A program made the translations under genes and the position numbers. Under the pieces are notes generated by a model, which was not told where the DNA came from, searched no databases, and worked only from the letters and a program-made list of their open reading frames with translations. Shown piece by piece: positions 37,754-48,169 of a DNA stretch of 64,000 bases; position 1 is the first letter of the stretch, and every line of letters starts with the position of its first letter. The stretch is taken from the NCBI GenBank assembly GCA_017640615.1, contig JAEPQK010000001.1, forward strand, positions 868,001 through 932,000, in the 5' to 3' direction. The stretch is from Rhizobiaceae bacterium. Its GTDB lineage: Bacteria; Pseudomonadota; Alphaproteobacteria; Rhizobiales; Rhizobiaceae.

Positions 37754-38218
37754 TCAGACGAGTTCCGCGATTGCTTCGACTTCGACCGGCGCATTGAGCG
37801 GCAGCGCGGCCATGCAAACGGCCGAGCGCGCATGTCTTCCGTTTTCGCCGAATGCCTCCGCGATCAGGTCGGAAGCGCCGTTGGCAACGAGGTGTGCCTC
37901 GTGGAAGTCAGCGGTGCTTGCCACGAAAACGGTGAGTTTGACGATACGTGCGATGCGGTCGAGATCGCCGTCGCAGGCGGCTTTCAGCACGCCGATGACA
38001 TTGAGCGCGCAATGCCGCGCTGCCTGCTTGCCCGTGTCCGTGTCGAGGTCGCGGCCGAGCAAGCCGGTCTCGAGCAGTTTGCCGTCGGTGAAAGGCAACT
38101 GACCCGAGGTGTAAACCAGCTTTCCAGTCGTGTTCCATGGAATGTAGTTGGCCGCCGGCGCGGCAACCGTGGGCACGGATTCGCCCAAATCGGTGATGCG
38201 TTTTTCAACCGCTGACAT
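37754..38218 (-). CDS. RidA family protein (first copy)
   Basis: A 154-residue YjgF/YER057c/UK114-fold protein; family members deaminate reactive enamine/imine intermediates. TGKLVYTSGQLPFTDGK, ALNVIGVLKAACDGDLDRIARIVKLTVFVAS and VEVEAIAELV are the conserved elements. The longer N-terminal region and the Ser in place of typical C-terminal residues suggest a YjgF-like subgroup other than strict RidA. The ATG at 38216-38218 has AAGGAG nine bases before it. Likely first gene of a three-gene operon. Confidence 0.9.
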   Translation of the reverse strand: MSAVEKRITDLGESVPTVAAPAANYIPWNTTGKLVYTSGQLPFTDGKLLETGLLGRDLDTDTGKQAARHCALNVIGVLKAACDGDLDRIARIVKLTVFVASTADFHEAHLVANGASDLIAEAFGENGRHARSAVCMAALPLNAPVEVEAIAELV

Positions 38219-38352
38219 GAAATGCTCCTTCGAAAATTCTTGGTAGAGTTCCTTTGGCGGCTTTGATCCTGCCTCGCTTCGGCCACCGATGTGTATATTG
38301 TGATACACGCGACGCAGCCGTCGCCCAAGTGAGTTGAGAAGGGGTTTTCCAG

Positions 38353-39177
38353 ATGCGCGCTGCTTGCGCCAGTTTTGTTTTCACGACCACGATTTTTGCC
38401 GTCGTTGCGCCGCACACCGCATTCGCGGCTCAGGCGCTCGCGCCGCATCGCGCGGTCTATGATTTGACTCTCGACGAGGCGTCCGACCGGTCGGGCATAA
38501 AGGGTATCGACGGTCGCATGGTTTATGAGTTCGATGGCTCGGCCTGCGATGGCTACACAGTCAATTTTCGCTTCGTGACTGAAATCAACACCGGCGAGCT
38601 TTCGCGCATCAGCGACCTGCAGACCTCGACCTATGAGGATGGCGCCGGCGACAATTTCAGCTTCGTCACCAAATCCTATGTTGATCAGAAGCTCGATCGC
38701 GAGATCAAGGGCAATGCGACGCGCGATGCCGGCGGTGTGGCGGTGGAGCTCGACAAGCCGGACAAGCGCTCACTCGACCTGGAGCGCTCGCAGTTTCCGA
38801 CCGAACATCTGCTGGAGTTGATTGGGCGCGCCGAGAGTTCCGAGACTTTCTACGAAACCACGATTTTCGACGGGTCGGAGGATGCCGACCGCATCATGAC
38901 CACGACCGTGATTATCGGGCGTAAGGCAGCGATCCCGGCCGGCGATCCCGATCTCAAGGTTGTGGGAGCGCTTTCCGAGGACCGCTTCTGGCCGGTCGAT
39001 ATCGCCTATTTCGACCTTTCCGGCGAAAACGGCGAGGAAGTGCCGAGCTACCGCATCTCGTTCAAGCTGCACGAGACCGGTATCACGCGCGACATCGTGA
39101 TGGACTATGGCGACTTCTCGCTGGCCGGGCAGCTTGTTCAGCTCGACATGTTGCCCGAGCCCGAATGCAGCCGCTGA
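38353..39177 (+). CDS. eipB: Cell envelope integrity protein EipB (DUF1849)
   Basis: A 274-residue periplasmic protein with a signal peptide (about 1-25). The mature part is a DUF1849 beta-spiral-like fold: [18 protein letters not shown] and [20 protein letters not shown]. Cys65 and Cys272 (PEPECSR) match the disulfide pair reported for Brucella EipB, which supports envelope stability and virulence. It is a single gene, divergent from ridA. Confidence 0.92.
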   Translation: MRAACASFVFTTTIFAVVAPHTAFAAQALAPHRAVYDLTLDEASDRSGIKGIDGRMVYEFDGSACDGYTVNFRFVTEINTGELSRISDLQTSTYEDGAGDNFSFVTKSYVDQKLDREIKGNATRDAGGVAVELDKPDKRSLDLERSQFPTEHLLELIGRAESSETFYETTIFDGSEDADRIMTTTVIIGRKAAIPAGDPDLKVVGALSEDRFWPVDIAYFDLSGENGEEVPSYRISFKLHETGITRDIVMDYGDFSLAGQLVQLDMLPEPECSR

Positions 39178-39230
39178 GGGCGGCGGGCGACTAAGGTCAA
39201 CGCGCCGCACCCCGCAATTCCGCTGTAAGC

Positions 39231-39259
39231 TTGCAAATCCTGGCCGCGCATTCTATATG
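39231..39259 (+). promoter_or_regulatory. Probable promoter of the rpsB-tsf operon
   Basis: TTGCAA (39231-39236) and TATATG (39254-39259) are separated by 17 bases, a good sigma-70-type pair. The start of rpsB is 115 bases downstream. The leader contains a perfect GGCGC-AAGAA-GCGCC hairpin (39325-39339), in which S2 autoregulation may act; that link is inference. Confidence 0.5.
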
Positions 39260-39373
39260 CGCGCGCATTCCACACACGGACTTTGGTTTTCGGGCGGGAG
39301 ACATCCCCCGACGACCGCCGGTGGCGCAAGAAGCGCCTTTGTCCGTGGAGGCCAACCGGAAAGGACAATGACT

Positions 39374-40231
39374 ATGGCTCTGCCAGACTTCAGCATGCGT
39401 CAGCTTTTGGAAGCAGGCGTTCACTTCGGCCACCAGACTCACCGCTGGAACCCGAAAATGTCACAGTACATTTTCGGCAGCCGCAACAACATCCACATCA
39501 TCGATCTGTCGCAGTCGGTTCCGCTGCTGCATCATGCGCTGAAGAAGGTGTCGGATACGGTTGCGACCGGCGGCCGCGTTCTGTTCGTCGGCACCAAGCG
39601 TCAGGCTTCGGAGATCATCTCCGATTCCGCCAAGCGCTCGGCACAGTATTACGTCAATGCGCGCTGGCTCGGCGGCATGCTGACCAACTGGAAGACGATC
39701 TCGAATTCGATCCAGCGTCTGCGCAAGCTCGAAGAGCTGCTTTCGGACGGTGCCCAGGCATCGGCCTTCACCAAGAAAGAGCGGCTGAACCTGGAGCGCG
39801 AGCGCGAGAAGCTCGACCGCGCGCTGGGCGGCATCAAGGATATGGGTTCCACACCCGACCTGATGTTCGTGATCGACACCAACAAGGAAGCGATTGCCAT
39901 TCAGGAGGCCAAGCGCCTCGGTATTCCGGTTGTCGCGATCGTCGACTCGAATTGCGACCCGGACGTTGTCGACTTCCCGATCCCGGGCAATGACGACGCC
40001 GCGCGCGCCATCTCGCTCTATTGCGACCTGATCTCGAAGGCCGCGATCGACGGCATCGCCCGCCAACAGGGCTCGGCCGGCATCGATGTCGGCGCCGCAG
40101 AAGAGGCGCCGGCAGAAACCGCTGTCGCCGAAGAGCCGGCAGCCACGGAAGCCGAAGCCGAGAAGCCGGCGGCTGAAGAAGCCGCGCCGGCCGAGGCGGA
40201 AGCCAAGGACGAAGGCAAGAAAGACGCCTGA
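39374..40231 (+). CDS. rpsB: 30S ribosomal protein S2
   Basis: A 285-residue S2 protein: [20 protein letters not shown] at the start, [19 protein letters not shown] and [21 protein letters not shown] are family segments. The ATG at 39374 has AAGGA eight bases upstream; an ATG six bases earlier is too close to it. The last ~50 residues form an Ala/Glu-rich tail ([19 protein letters not shown]), common in alphaproteobacterial S2. tsf follows after a 99-base gap with hairpins. Confidence 0.97.
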   Translation: MALPDFSMRQLLEAGVHFGHQTHRWNPKMSQYIFGSRNNIHIIDLSQSVPLLHHALKKVSDTVATGGRVLFVGTKRQASEIISDSAKRSAQYYVNARWLGGMLTNWKTISNSIQRLRKLEELLSDGAQASAFTKKERLNLEREREKLDRALGGIKDMGSTPDLMFVIDTNKEAIAIQEAKRLGIPVVAIVDSNCDPDVVDFPIPGNDDAARAISLYCDLISKAAIDGIARQQGSAGIDVGAAEEAPAETAVAEEPAATEAEAEKPAAEEAAPAEAEAKDEGKKDA

Positions 40232-40272
40232 CCGGCGGCCGGGTCAGCCGGCCGTAATTTTCAGGCGCAATA

Positions 40273-40295
40273 GCGCACCGCGACAAGCGGTGCGC
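40273..40295 (+). other. Hairpin between rpsB and tsf
   Basis: A perfect 9-bp stem GCGCACCGC / GCGGTGCGC with a GACAA loop; no T run follows. It may be a partial attenuator or RNA-processing site that sets the S2 to EF-Ts ratio. Confidence 0.6.
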
Positions 40296-40330
40296 AGCAC
40301 GTTTTCAGACTGCGATATGAAGAGGCAAAG

Positions 40331-41254
40331 ATGAGCATCTCGGCAGCACAGGTGAAGGAACTGCGCGACATCACCGGCGCGGGCATGATGGATTGTAAAG
40401 CGGCTCTGGCCGAAACCAATGGCGACGTGGAGGCGGCGATCGACCTTCTGCGCAAGAAGGGCATTGCCAAGGCCGACAAGAAGGCCGGCCGCACCGCGGC
40501 CGAAGGCCTGATCGGCGTTGCCGCCGACGGCACGAGCGCGGTTGTGGTCGAAGTCAATTCGGAGACCGATTTCGTGGCGCGCAACGATTCCTTCCAGGAA
40601 ATCGTACGCAATGTCGCGCAGGCGGCACTCAGCACTGACGGTTCTTCCGAAGCGGTCTCAAACGCGGCTTACCCGGGCTCGGGCAAGTCGGTCGCCGACA
40701 CGATCAAGGACGCGGTTGGCACCATTGGCGAGAACATGAGCTTCCGCCGTTCGGCAAAACTCTCCGTCGGTCAGGGCGCTGTCGCGACCTATGTCCACAA
40801 CGCGGTTGAGGACAATCTCGGCAAGATGGGCGTACTCGTCGGCATCGAGACCGCGGGTAATGCAGACGCCGCGCGCGCCTTCGCGCGTCAGGTGGCGATG
40901 CATGTCGCAGCGACCAACCCGCTGTCGCTGACGCCGGACGAGATCGACCCCGCCGTGGTTGAGCGTGAGCGCACGATTTTCGCCGATCAGGCGCGTGCCT
41001 CGGGCAAGCCGGACAACATCATCGAGAAGATGGTCGAAGGCCGGCTGCGCAAGTTCTACGAGGAAGTCGTGCTCGTGAAGCAGGCCTTCGTGATCAACCC
41101 GGACCTCACGGTCGAAAAGGCTCTGGAAGCCGCCGAAAAAGACATCGGTGCGCCGGCCAAAATCACCGGCTTCGTGCGCTTTGCCCTGGGTGAGGGCATC
41201 GAGCGCGAAGAGGAAGATTTCGCGGCCGAAGTGGCGGCTGCTGCCGGCAGCTAA
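40331..41254 (+). CDS. tsf: Elongation factor Ts
   Basis: A 307-residue EF-Ts, the nucleotide exchange factor for EF-Tu. [22 protein letters not shown] at the N-terminus is the UBA-like signature, followed by [15 protein letters not shown] and the coiled region [21 protein letters not shown]. Length is typical. It is second in the rpsB-tsf-pyrH-frr block. Confidence 0.98.
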   Translation: MSISAAQVKELRDITGAGMMDCKAALAETNGDVEAAIDLLRKKGIAKADKKAGRTAAEGLIGVAADGTSAVVVEVNSETDFVARNDSFQEIVRNVAQAALSTDGSSEAVSNAAYPGSGKSVADTIKDAVGTIGENMSFRRSAKLSVGQGAVATYVHNAVEDNLGKMGVLVGIETAGNADAARAFARQVAMHVAATNPLSLTPDEIDPAVVERERTIFADQARASGKPDNIIEKMVEGRLRKFYEEVVLVKQAFVINPDLTVEKALEAAEKDIGAPAKITGFVRFALGEGIEREEEDFAAEVAAAAGS

Positions 41255-41280
41255 GGCCGTTCATTTTCCACAAATCATGG

Positions 41281-41314
41281 CGAGGGGCGCTGCGTGACAA
41301 CGCGGCGCCCTTCG
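41281..41314 (+). other. Long hairpin between tsf and pyrH
   Basis: Stem CGAGGGGCGCTGCG with CGCGGCGCCCTTCG, 14 pairs including two G-U, with a TGACAA loop. It begins 27 bases after the tsf stop and lacks a T run, so it is an RNA-processing or attenuation element rather than a clear terminator. Confidence 0.6.
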
Positions 41315-41351
41315 TGTATCGCGGGTTCGATTTTCACGAAAAGGCCAACGC

Positions 41352-42074
41352 ATGCCAGACCAACCACCCTATCGCCGCGTATTGCTGAAAGCCTCTGGCG
41401 AGGCGCTGATGGGGGAGCAGGGTTTCGGTATCGACGTTTCGGTTGTCGACCGCATCGCGGCTGACATCGTTGAAGCGCGCAAGCTTGGCGTCGAAGTCGC
41501 GGTCGTGATCGGCGGCGGCAATATCTTCCGCGGCGTGGCCGTTGCATCCAAGGGCGGGGACCGCGTCACCGGCGACCATATGGGCATGCTCGCCACGGTC
41601 ATCAATTCGCTGGCGCTGCGCACCTCGCTTGTGAAGATGGGCGTCGATGCGGTCGTGCTTTCAGCGATTGCGATGCCGGAACTTTGCGAAAGCTTTTCGC
41701 AACGCCAGGCCACAGCCTACATGAATGCAGGCAAGGTGGTGATCTTTGCCGGCGGCACCGGCAACCCGTTTTTCACAACCGATTCGGCGGCTGCCCTGCG
41801 CGCGGCTGAGATTGGCGCAGATGCCCTGTTCAAGGGCACACAGGTCGATGGCGTCTATTCGGCGGACCCGAAAAAGGACCCGAAGGCGGAGCGCTACGAG
41901 CGGCTTGGCCATGCCGAAGTGATCAATCAGGGCCTAACGATCATGGATACGGCGGCGATTGCGCTTGCGCGCGAGAACCACATTCCGATAATCGTGTTCT
42001 CGATCCATGAAGAGCATGGTTTCAGCGCGATTCTTCGCGGAAACGGACGATATACTGTGGTTTCGGACGAATAG
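41352..42074 (+). CDS. pyrH: Uridylate kinase
   Basis: A 240-residue hexameric UMP kinase that makes UDP from UMP and [49 protein letters not shown] and [22 protein letters not shown] are all family hallmarks; it is unrelated to eukaryotic UMP/CMP kinases. It works two steps after the PyrB product pathway encoded earlier in the window. frr follows 50 bases on. Confidence 0.98.
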   Translation: MPDQPPYRRVLLKASGEALMGEQGFGIDVSVVDRIAADIVEARKLGVEVAVVIGGGNIFRGVAVASKGGDRVTGDHMGMLATVINSLALRTSLVKMGVDAVVLSAIAMPELCESFSQRQATAYMNAGKVVIFAGGTGNPFFTTDSAAALRAAEIGADALFKGTQVDGVYSADPKKDPKAERYERLGHAEVINQGLTIMDTAAIALARENHIPIIVFSIHEEHGFSAILRGNGRYTVVSDE

Positions 42075-42124
42075 GCTGCGCCTTCCGCAGTCATTCCGAT
42101 ACCCGGCAAGCAGGAGGAAAGACC

Positions 42125-42685
42125 ATGGCAGACGCTGTCGATTTCAAGGATCTTCAGCGCAGGATGGAGGGCGCGGTTTCGGTCTTCAAATCCGATCTTG
42201 CCTCGCTCAGAACCGGCCGCGCGTCCGGCAACCTGCTCGATCCCATTCAGGTTGAGGCCTACGGGTCGCAGATGCCCCTCAACCAGGTCGCGACCATCTC
42301 GGTGCCTGAGCCGCGCATGCTGAGCGTGCAGGTGTGGGACAAATCGATGGTGCAGGCGGTCGATCGCGCCATCCGGGAATCCAATCTCGGCTTCAATCCG
42401 ATTGTCGACGGCACCAATCTGCGCATTCCACTGCCGGAGCTCAATGAGGAGCGGCGCAAGGAGCTGGTAAAGATCGCGCACACTTATGCCGAAAATGCCC
42501 GTGTGGCGGCCCGGCATGTGCGCCGCGACGGCATGGACCATCTGAAGAAGTCCGAAAAGGACGGCGACACGAGCGAGGACGATGCACGGCGGCTGCACGA
42601 TCAGGTCCAGAAGCTGACGGACGATACGATTGCGTCGATTGACAGCCTGCTTACCGAAAAGGAAGCGGAGATCATGCACGTCTAG
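42125..42685 (+). CDS. frr: Ribosome recycling factor
   Basis: A 186-residue RRF that splits post-termination ribosomes with [30 protein letters not shown] (shown in pieces, conserved TGRA) and [20 protein letters not shown]-type helices give the tRNA-like fold. AGGAGGAAAG lies just before the ATG, a strong ribosome-binding site. The uppS start region follows directly. Confidence 0.97.
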   Translation: MADAVDFKDLQRRMEGAVSVFKSDLASLRTGRASGNLLDPIQVEAYGSQMPLNQVATISVPEPRMLSVQVWDKSMVQAVDRAIRESNLGFNPIVDGTNLRIPLPELNEERRKELVKIAHTYAENARVAARHVRRDGMDHLKKSEKDGDTSEDDARRLHDQVQKLTDDTIASIDSLLTEKEAEIMHV

Positions 42686-42718
42686 GGCATGCGACCCTGG
42701 CGAGGCGGCGGATCGGGT

Positions 42719-43428
<710 letters not shown>

Positions 43429-43432
<4 letters not shown>

Positions 43433-44295
43433 ACAGCGACCCGGCCGGGAACGCTGAAAGCGGCGGCAAGAAGCCGCGCAGTAATCTTCAATTGCGGGTC
43501 ATTTCGGCGCTGGTACTTGCAGCCGTGGTGCTTGTGCTTGCCTGGTGGGGCGGGACGGCTTTCCGCATCTTCGCTGCCCTGATGGGCGCGGCGGTTTTCC
43601 ACGAATGGTCAACGCTGGCGAAAGGCCGGTATTCGCCGACCTACAGAGTTTCCGCGTGGCTGCTGGCGGCAGCGGCGCTTATCGCGCTCGCTGTAGGCGC
43701 GGATGCGTTGACGCTGTTCGTTGCGGTGGCGATTGCGGCGGCGGGCGCGTGGGTGGCTGCAGTCGCACTCGGGCAGGGCGGGGGGCAGGCGTTCGGCATA
43801 TTCTATGCGGTCGCCCCGGCCGTAGCGCTTGCCTTTCTGCGTGGTGACGACGCGGCTGGGCTCTGGGTGCTGCTTTTCCTGTTCGCCTGCGTGTGGGGCA
43901 CTGACATTGCCGCCTATTTCGCCGGGCGGCGCTTCGGCGGCCCTAAACTCGCGCCTTCGATATCGCCGTCGAAGACCTGGAGCGGCGCCATTGGCGGCGC
44001 GGTCGCCGCAGCACTCGGCGGCGGCGCAATCGCAGCGCTTGGACCGTCGTCGGTGAGCATCGTCGTCGCGATGCTTGTCGCGCTTGGTGTTTCGGTGATT
44101 TCGCAATTCGGCGATCTGTTCGAATCGGCCTACAAGCGGCGGCACGGTGCCAAGGATTCGGGCCGTATCATTCCCGGCCATGGCGGGGTGATGGACCGTG
44201 TCGACGGGCTTGTCGCGGCGGCGCTGGCACTCTACGTGGTGTGCGCGCTGCTTGCCGGGCCGGACCGCCCGGCTTTTGGGCTTTTCGGCGGCTAG
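43429..44295 (+). CDS. cdsA: Phosphatidate cytidylyltransferase
   Basis: A 288-residue membrane enzyme with about eight helices that makes CDP-diacylglycerol from phosphatidate and CTP. The C-terminal signature [20 protein letters not shown], then GVMDRVD, is complete (about residues 235-261). The N-terminal 25 residues are polar. It overlaps uppS by four bases. dxr, which lies between cdsA and rseP in many other alphaproteobacteria, is absent. Confidence 0.96.
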
Positions 44296-44395
44296 CAGCG
44301 CTTCTTTCGTGGCATATCCGGCCACCGAATTGACGATTTTGGGCTGACAATGGCGCCCGGCCACACAGTCAGGCCTGCCAGAACAAGGTGATCAC

Positions 44396-45538
44396 TTGAC
44401 TGACGTCCTGACCAGCATCTTCAGCACCGAAGGCATTCTCATCGGAACGATCGCGCCATTTCTGCTGGTGCTAACCATTGTCGTTTTCGTGCATGAGATG
44501 GGGCATTACCTCGTCGGCCGTTGGTGCGGCATTGGTGTGAAAGCATTTTCAATTGGCTTCGGGCCCGAGCTTCTGGGCTTCAACGACCGTCACGGCACGC
44601 GCTGGAAGCTCTCCGCTATCCCACTTGGCGGTTATGTGAAATTCGTCGGCGATATGAACGCAACGAGCACGCCGCCCGACCAGGAAGAAATGGAAACGCT
44701 GACGCCGGAAGAGCAGCGCATTGCCTTCCATACTCAGCCCGTGTGGAAGCGCGCACTGACCGTGTTTGCCGGGCCGGCCTTCAATTTCCTGCTTACCATC
44801 GCCGTTTTCGCAGTGATGTTCGGCACTTACGGCCGCTATGTCTCGGAGCCAATGGTGGCCGAGGTGCGTGCTGAAAGCCCGGCGGCGATCGCCGGTTTCC
44901 AGCCCGGTGACCGCTTCGTTTCTGTCGACGGCGCGCAGATCGAGACTTTCGCGGACGTCCAACGCATCGTTTCGGGCAGGGCGGGCGACGAAATAACTTT
45001 CGTCATGTTGCGCGAGGGCGAGGAAATCACGCTGGTCGCAACGCCCGAGCTGATGGAGCAGACCGACGCTCTCGGAAATGTCGTGCGCATCGGCATCATC
45101 GGTGTCGTCAACAACGCCGAGGTGGGGCAGCCGCGTCTGATCGAATATTCGCCCGGCGCGGCCCTTTTGGAGGGGATATCGGAGACCGGGCACATAATCG
45201 CACGCACAGGGCAGTTTCTGAAACGCTTCGTAGCTGGGCGTGAGGATCGCTGCCAGCTTGGCGGGCCGGTACGCATTGCCGAGATGTCGGGCAAGGCGGC
45301 GGCACTCGGCTTCGAATGGCTTGTGCAGCTTGTGGCGCTGCTGTCGGTCGGCATCGGCTTTCTGAACCTGTTGCCGATACCTCCGCTCGATGGCGGGCAC
45401 CTGGTATTTTATGGCATCGAAGCCGCGATTCGCCGCCCCGTCCCAGAGCGGGTCATGGAGGGGGTCTACAGGGTTGGTTTGTTGATGGTGCTGGCCTTTA
45501 TGGTGTTCGTCTTCTGGAACGATATTTTCGGCTGTTGA
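44396..45538 (+). CDS. rseP: RIP metalloprotease RseP
   Basis: A 380-residue site-2 intramembrane zinc protease. The active site H33-E34-M-G-H37 is in the first membrane helix; the second metal motif LNLLPIPPLDGGHL lies near residue 330. One PDZ domain (about 125-205) lies between, where E. coli RseP has two. It would cut membrane-anchored anti-sigma factors. TTG at 44396 is the start, with AAGGTG five bases upstream; no ATG is in frame nearby. Confidence 0.95.
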   Translation: MTDVLTSIFSTEGILIGTIAPFLLVLTIVVFVHEMGHYLVGRWCGIGVKAFSIGFGPELLGFNDRHGTRWKLSAIPLGGYVKFVGDMNATSTPPDQEEMETLTPEEQRIAFHTQPVWKRALTVFAGPAFNFLLTIAVFAVMFGTYGRYVSEPMVAEVRAESPAAIAGFQPGDRFVSVDGAQIETFADVQRIVSGRAGDEITFVMLREGEEITLVATPELMEQTDALGNVVRIGIIGVVNNAEVGQPRLIEYSPGAALLEGISETGHIIARTGQFLKRFVAGREDRCQLGGPVRIAEMSGKAAALGFEWLVQLVALLSVGIGFLNLLPIPPLDGGHLVFYGIEAAIRRPVPERVMEGVYRVGLLMVLAFMVFVFWNDIFGC

Positions 45539-45754
45539 TTTGGCCAAGCTGTTGGTTCAGGAAGAAAAAATTGAGGTGTCGTTTACCATGGACGGCAAAA
45601 TCCGTGGTCTCAATGCAACGCTTCGGGAAATCGTAAACGCAAATTAACCAGAAACCTTGCGTGTGGACGAAATCCGGTTATTACGGTGTGTGAGTTCTGC
45701 CGAGACATCCCGCTTCTCGCTGTGGGGACTACGAGAAAAAGGTAAGACAGCCCT

Positions 45755-48112
45755 ATGAAGGCAGCTTCCAGTCTGTTCAGCGCCGCTTCTGCGGTGTTTC
45801 TTTCGATGTGTATCGTGTTCTCTGGGAGCATTGCTGTCCAGCTTGCCTCGGTATCGTCGGCCGAAGCCGCGGTTGTGAGCCGCATTGATGTGCGCGGCAA
45901 CGAGCGCATCGAATCCGATACGATCCGCGACTATATCGGCATCCGCCCGGGCGTTTCGTTCAACAGTTCGGCGATCGACGAGGCCGTTAAGCGGCTTTTC
46001 TCGACGAATCTGTTCTCCGACGTTCAGATCAATCAGCGCGGCAGCGTTCTGCTCGTGGTTGTGGCCGAATACCAGATCGTCAACCAGGTCATTTTCCAGG
46101 GCAATCGCAAGATCAAGGACGCCCAGCTGGCGGCTGCCGTTCAGCTGCAGCCGCGCGGTTCCTTCTCTGATGCCGCACTGCAGGCCGATATCGAAGTCGT
46201 GAAGGCTTCCTACAGCCGTATCGGGCGCGACGATGCGCGTGTGACGGCATTTACGCAGGACCTCGGCGGCAACCGCGTCAACGTCGTCTTCGAGATCACG
46301 GAAGGCGGGCGCACCAAGATCGCGTCGATCCAGTTTGTCGGCAACAACGCGTTCCGCGACGGCCGGCTGCAGGATGTCATTCAGACCAAAAAGTCCAACT
46401 TCCTGTCTTTCCTGACGCGTAAAGACGTTTTCGACGAGGCGCAGCTGCGCGTCGACGAGGAGCTTCTGCGCCGCTTTTATTACAACCGCGGCTATGCCGA
46501 CTTCCAGATCATCTCGTCCACTGCGGACCTTGATGAGGCGGAAAACAAATACACCATCACCTTCACTGTGGATGAGGGCGAGCGCTACACCTTCGGCAAT
46601 ATCGAGATCGACAGCACGATCCCGGGCGTCGATGGTCAGGAATTGTCTCGCCTCGTGGAAACGCGCAGCGGCGACACCTACAATGCCAAGGATGTCGAAG
46701 ATACGCTGGTGGCAATTACCGAGCGGCTTGCCGGTCAGGGTTACCCCTTCGCGCAGGTTACACCGCGCGGCGACCGCGACTTCGTAAACCGCACGATTTC
46801 GGTGCTTTACACGATCGATCAGGGCCAGCGTGCCTATATCGAGCGCATCGAAATTCGCGGCAACACCAAGACGCGCGACTTTGTCATTCGCCGCGAGTTC
46901 GATGTCAGCGAGGGCGACGCCTTCAATCAGGTTCTGATTCAGCGCGCACGCAAGCGGCTGGAAGACCTCGACTTCTTTGCATCGGTCGATATTTCGACCG
47001 CGCAGGGTTCCGCACCGGACCAGGTCATTCTCATTGTCGAGGTCGAAGACAAGTCGACGGGCGAGTTCTCGATCGGCGCGGGCTATGCGACCGGTAGCAC
47101 GCCGACGAGCGGCTTCCTGCTGGAGGCGGGTGTTTCGGAGCGCAACTTCCTCGGCCGCGGTCAGGCGATCCGGCTGTCGATCTCCGGTGGCCGTTCGGCA
47201 CGCGACTACATGATCTCGTTCACCGAGCCCTATTTCCTCGGGCGTCGGATCGCAGCCGGTTTCGACATCTTCCGGCAGACGCGTTCCTACACGAACTACA
47301 CCAGCACGGTGACGGGCGGCACGGTTCGGCTGGGACTGCCGATCACGGAACACCTGTCCACGACCTTCGCTTACAATCTGGCGATCGAAAGCTACGCTTA
47401 CACGACCGCTGCCGGCGCGGTGTGCCCGGGGGCAGCACCAGCGCCTTGCCCGGTTTCCACGGCCGTTCAGGCGGGCGTTGCCGCCAGCCCGTGGACGAAG
47501 TCTTCGGTCAGCGCGACGCTGCTCTACAACACGATCGAGAATTTGCAGGATCCACGTGACGGCTTCTACGCAACGTTCTCGACCGAATTCGCCGGCCTCT
47601 TCGGCAACGCCCGCTTCATCAAGGTTTCGGGCCGCGCAAATTACTACAAGACGCTGTCGGAAGAGCTTGATCTCGTTGGCCTTCTGGTCGCCGGCGGTGG
47701 TCATACCCAGGCTCTCGGTGTGCCGCTGCGCGTGTTCGACTACAACCAGTCGAGCGACCGCATCATCCGTGGCTTTGCGCATAACGGTATCGGCCCTGTC
47801 GATACCGCGACCGGCGAGCAACTGGGCGGCGCGACCTATTTCCACGCGACAGCGGAAATGCAGTTCCCGATCCCGGTGGTGCCGAAGAGCTTCGGCCTGC
47901 GCGGCGCCGTGTTCGCAGACGCGGCGACGGTGTTCGGCAATGCGCTGCCCACAGCCGTTGGCACGGGCATGGTCTGGCGCGCATCGGTTGGCGCCAGCCT
48001 GATCTGGGCTTCGCCGTTCGGTCCGCTGCGGGTTGACTACGCAATTCCGGTGGCGCGCGCGGCAACTGACCGTGTGCAGAATTTCAACTTCGGCATTTCC
48101 ACGCGGTTCTAA
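45755..48112 (+). CDS. bamA: Outer membrane protein assembly factor BamA
   Basis: A 785-residue outer-membrane insertase. A signal peptide (about 1-40) is followed by five POTRA domains (about 41-420; VVSRIDVRGNERIESDTIRD begins the first) and a C-terminal 16-strand barrel. The barrel insertion loop carries the IRGFAHNGIGP motif, equivalent to the conserved VRGF/Y. The terminal residue is Phe (GISTRF), the outer-membrane sorting signal. The preceding 216-base gap after rseP may hold a promoter: TTGCGT (45657) and TATTAC (45679). Confidence 0.97.
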   Translation: MKAASSLFSAASAVFLSMCIVFSGSIAVQLASVSSAEAAVVSRIDVRGNERIESDTIRDYIGIRPGVSFNSSAIDEAVKRLFSTNLFSDVQINQRGSVLLVVVAEYQIVNQVIFQGNRKIKDAQLAAAVQLQPRGSFSDAALQADIEVVKASYSRIGRDDARVTAFTQDLGGNRVNVVFEITEGGRTKIASIQFVGNNAFRDGRLQDVIQTKKSNFLSFLTRKDVFDEAQLRVDEELLRRFYYNRGYADFQIISSTADLDEAENKYTITFTVDEGERYTFGNIEIDSTIPGVDGQELSRLVETRSGDTYNAKDVEDTLVAITERLAGQGYPFAQVTPRGDRDFVNRTISVLYTIDQGQRAYIERIEIRGNTKTRDFVIRREFDVSEGDAFNQVLIQRARKRLEDLDFFASVDISTAQGSAPDQVILIVEVEDKSTGEFSIGAGYATGSTPTSGFLLEAGVSERNFLGRGQAIRLSISGGRSARDYMISFTEPYFLGRRIAAGFDIFRQTRSYTNYTSTVTGGTVRLGLPITEHLSTTFAYNLAIESYAYTTAAGAVCPGAAPAPCPVSTAVQAGVAASPWTKSSVSATLLYNTIENLQDPRDGFYATFSTEFAGLFGNARFIKVSGRANYYKTLSEELDLVGLLVAGGGHTQALGVPLRVFDYNQSSDRIIRGFAHNGIGPVDTATGEQLGGATYFHATAEMQFPIPVVPKSFGLRGAVFADAATVFGNALPTAVGTGMVWRASVGASLIWASPFGPLRVDYAIPVARAATDRVQNFNFGISTRF

Positions 48113-48126
48113 CCGCCGGAAGAGGA

Positions 48127-48150
48127 TTTCCGGGCCTTCGGGCCCGGAAA
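48127..48150 (+). other. Perfect TTCG hairpin between bamA and lpxD
   Basis: TTTCCGGGCC-TTCG-GGCCCGGAAA, a 10-bp perfect stem with a very stable tetraloop, 14 bases after the bamA stop and 19 before the lpxD ATG. No T run follows, so transcription probably continues; it may shield the bamA mRNA end or reduce lpxD translation. Confidence 0.65.
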
Positions 48151-48169
48151 TGCGTTGGAACGAGTTCCA

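Noticed and set aside
45644-47845. A 733-codon open frame on the minus strand opposite bamA
   Set aside because: Shadow of bamA. No ribosome-binding site, no recognisable domain, and BamA is intact in the forward frame.
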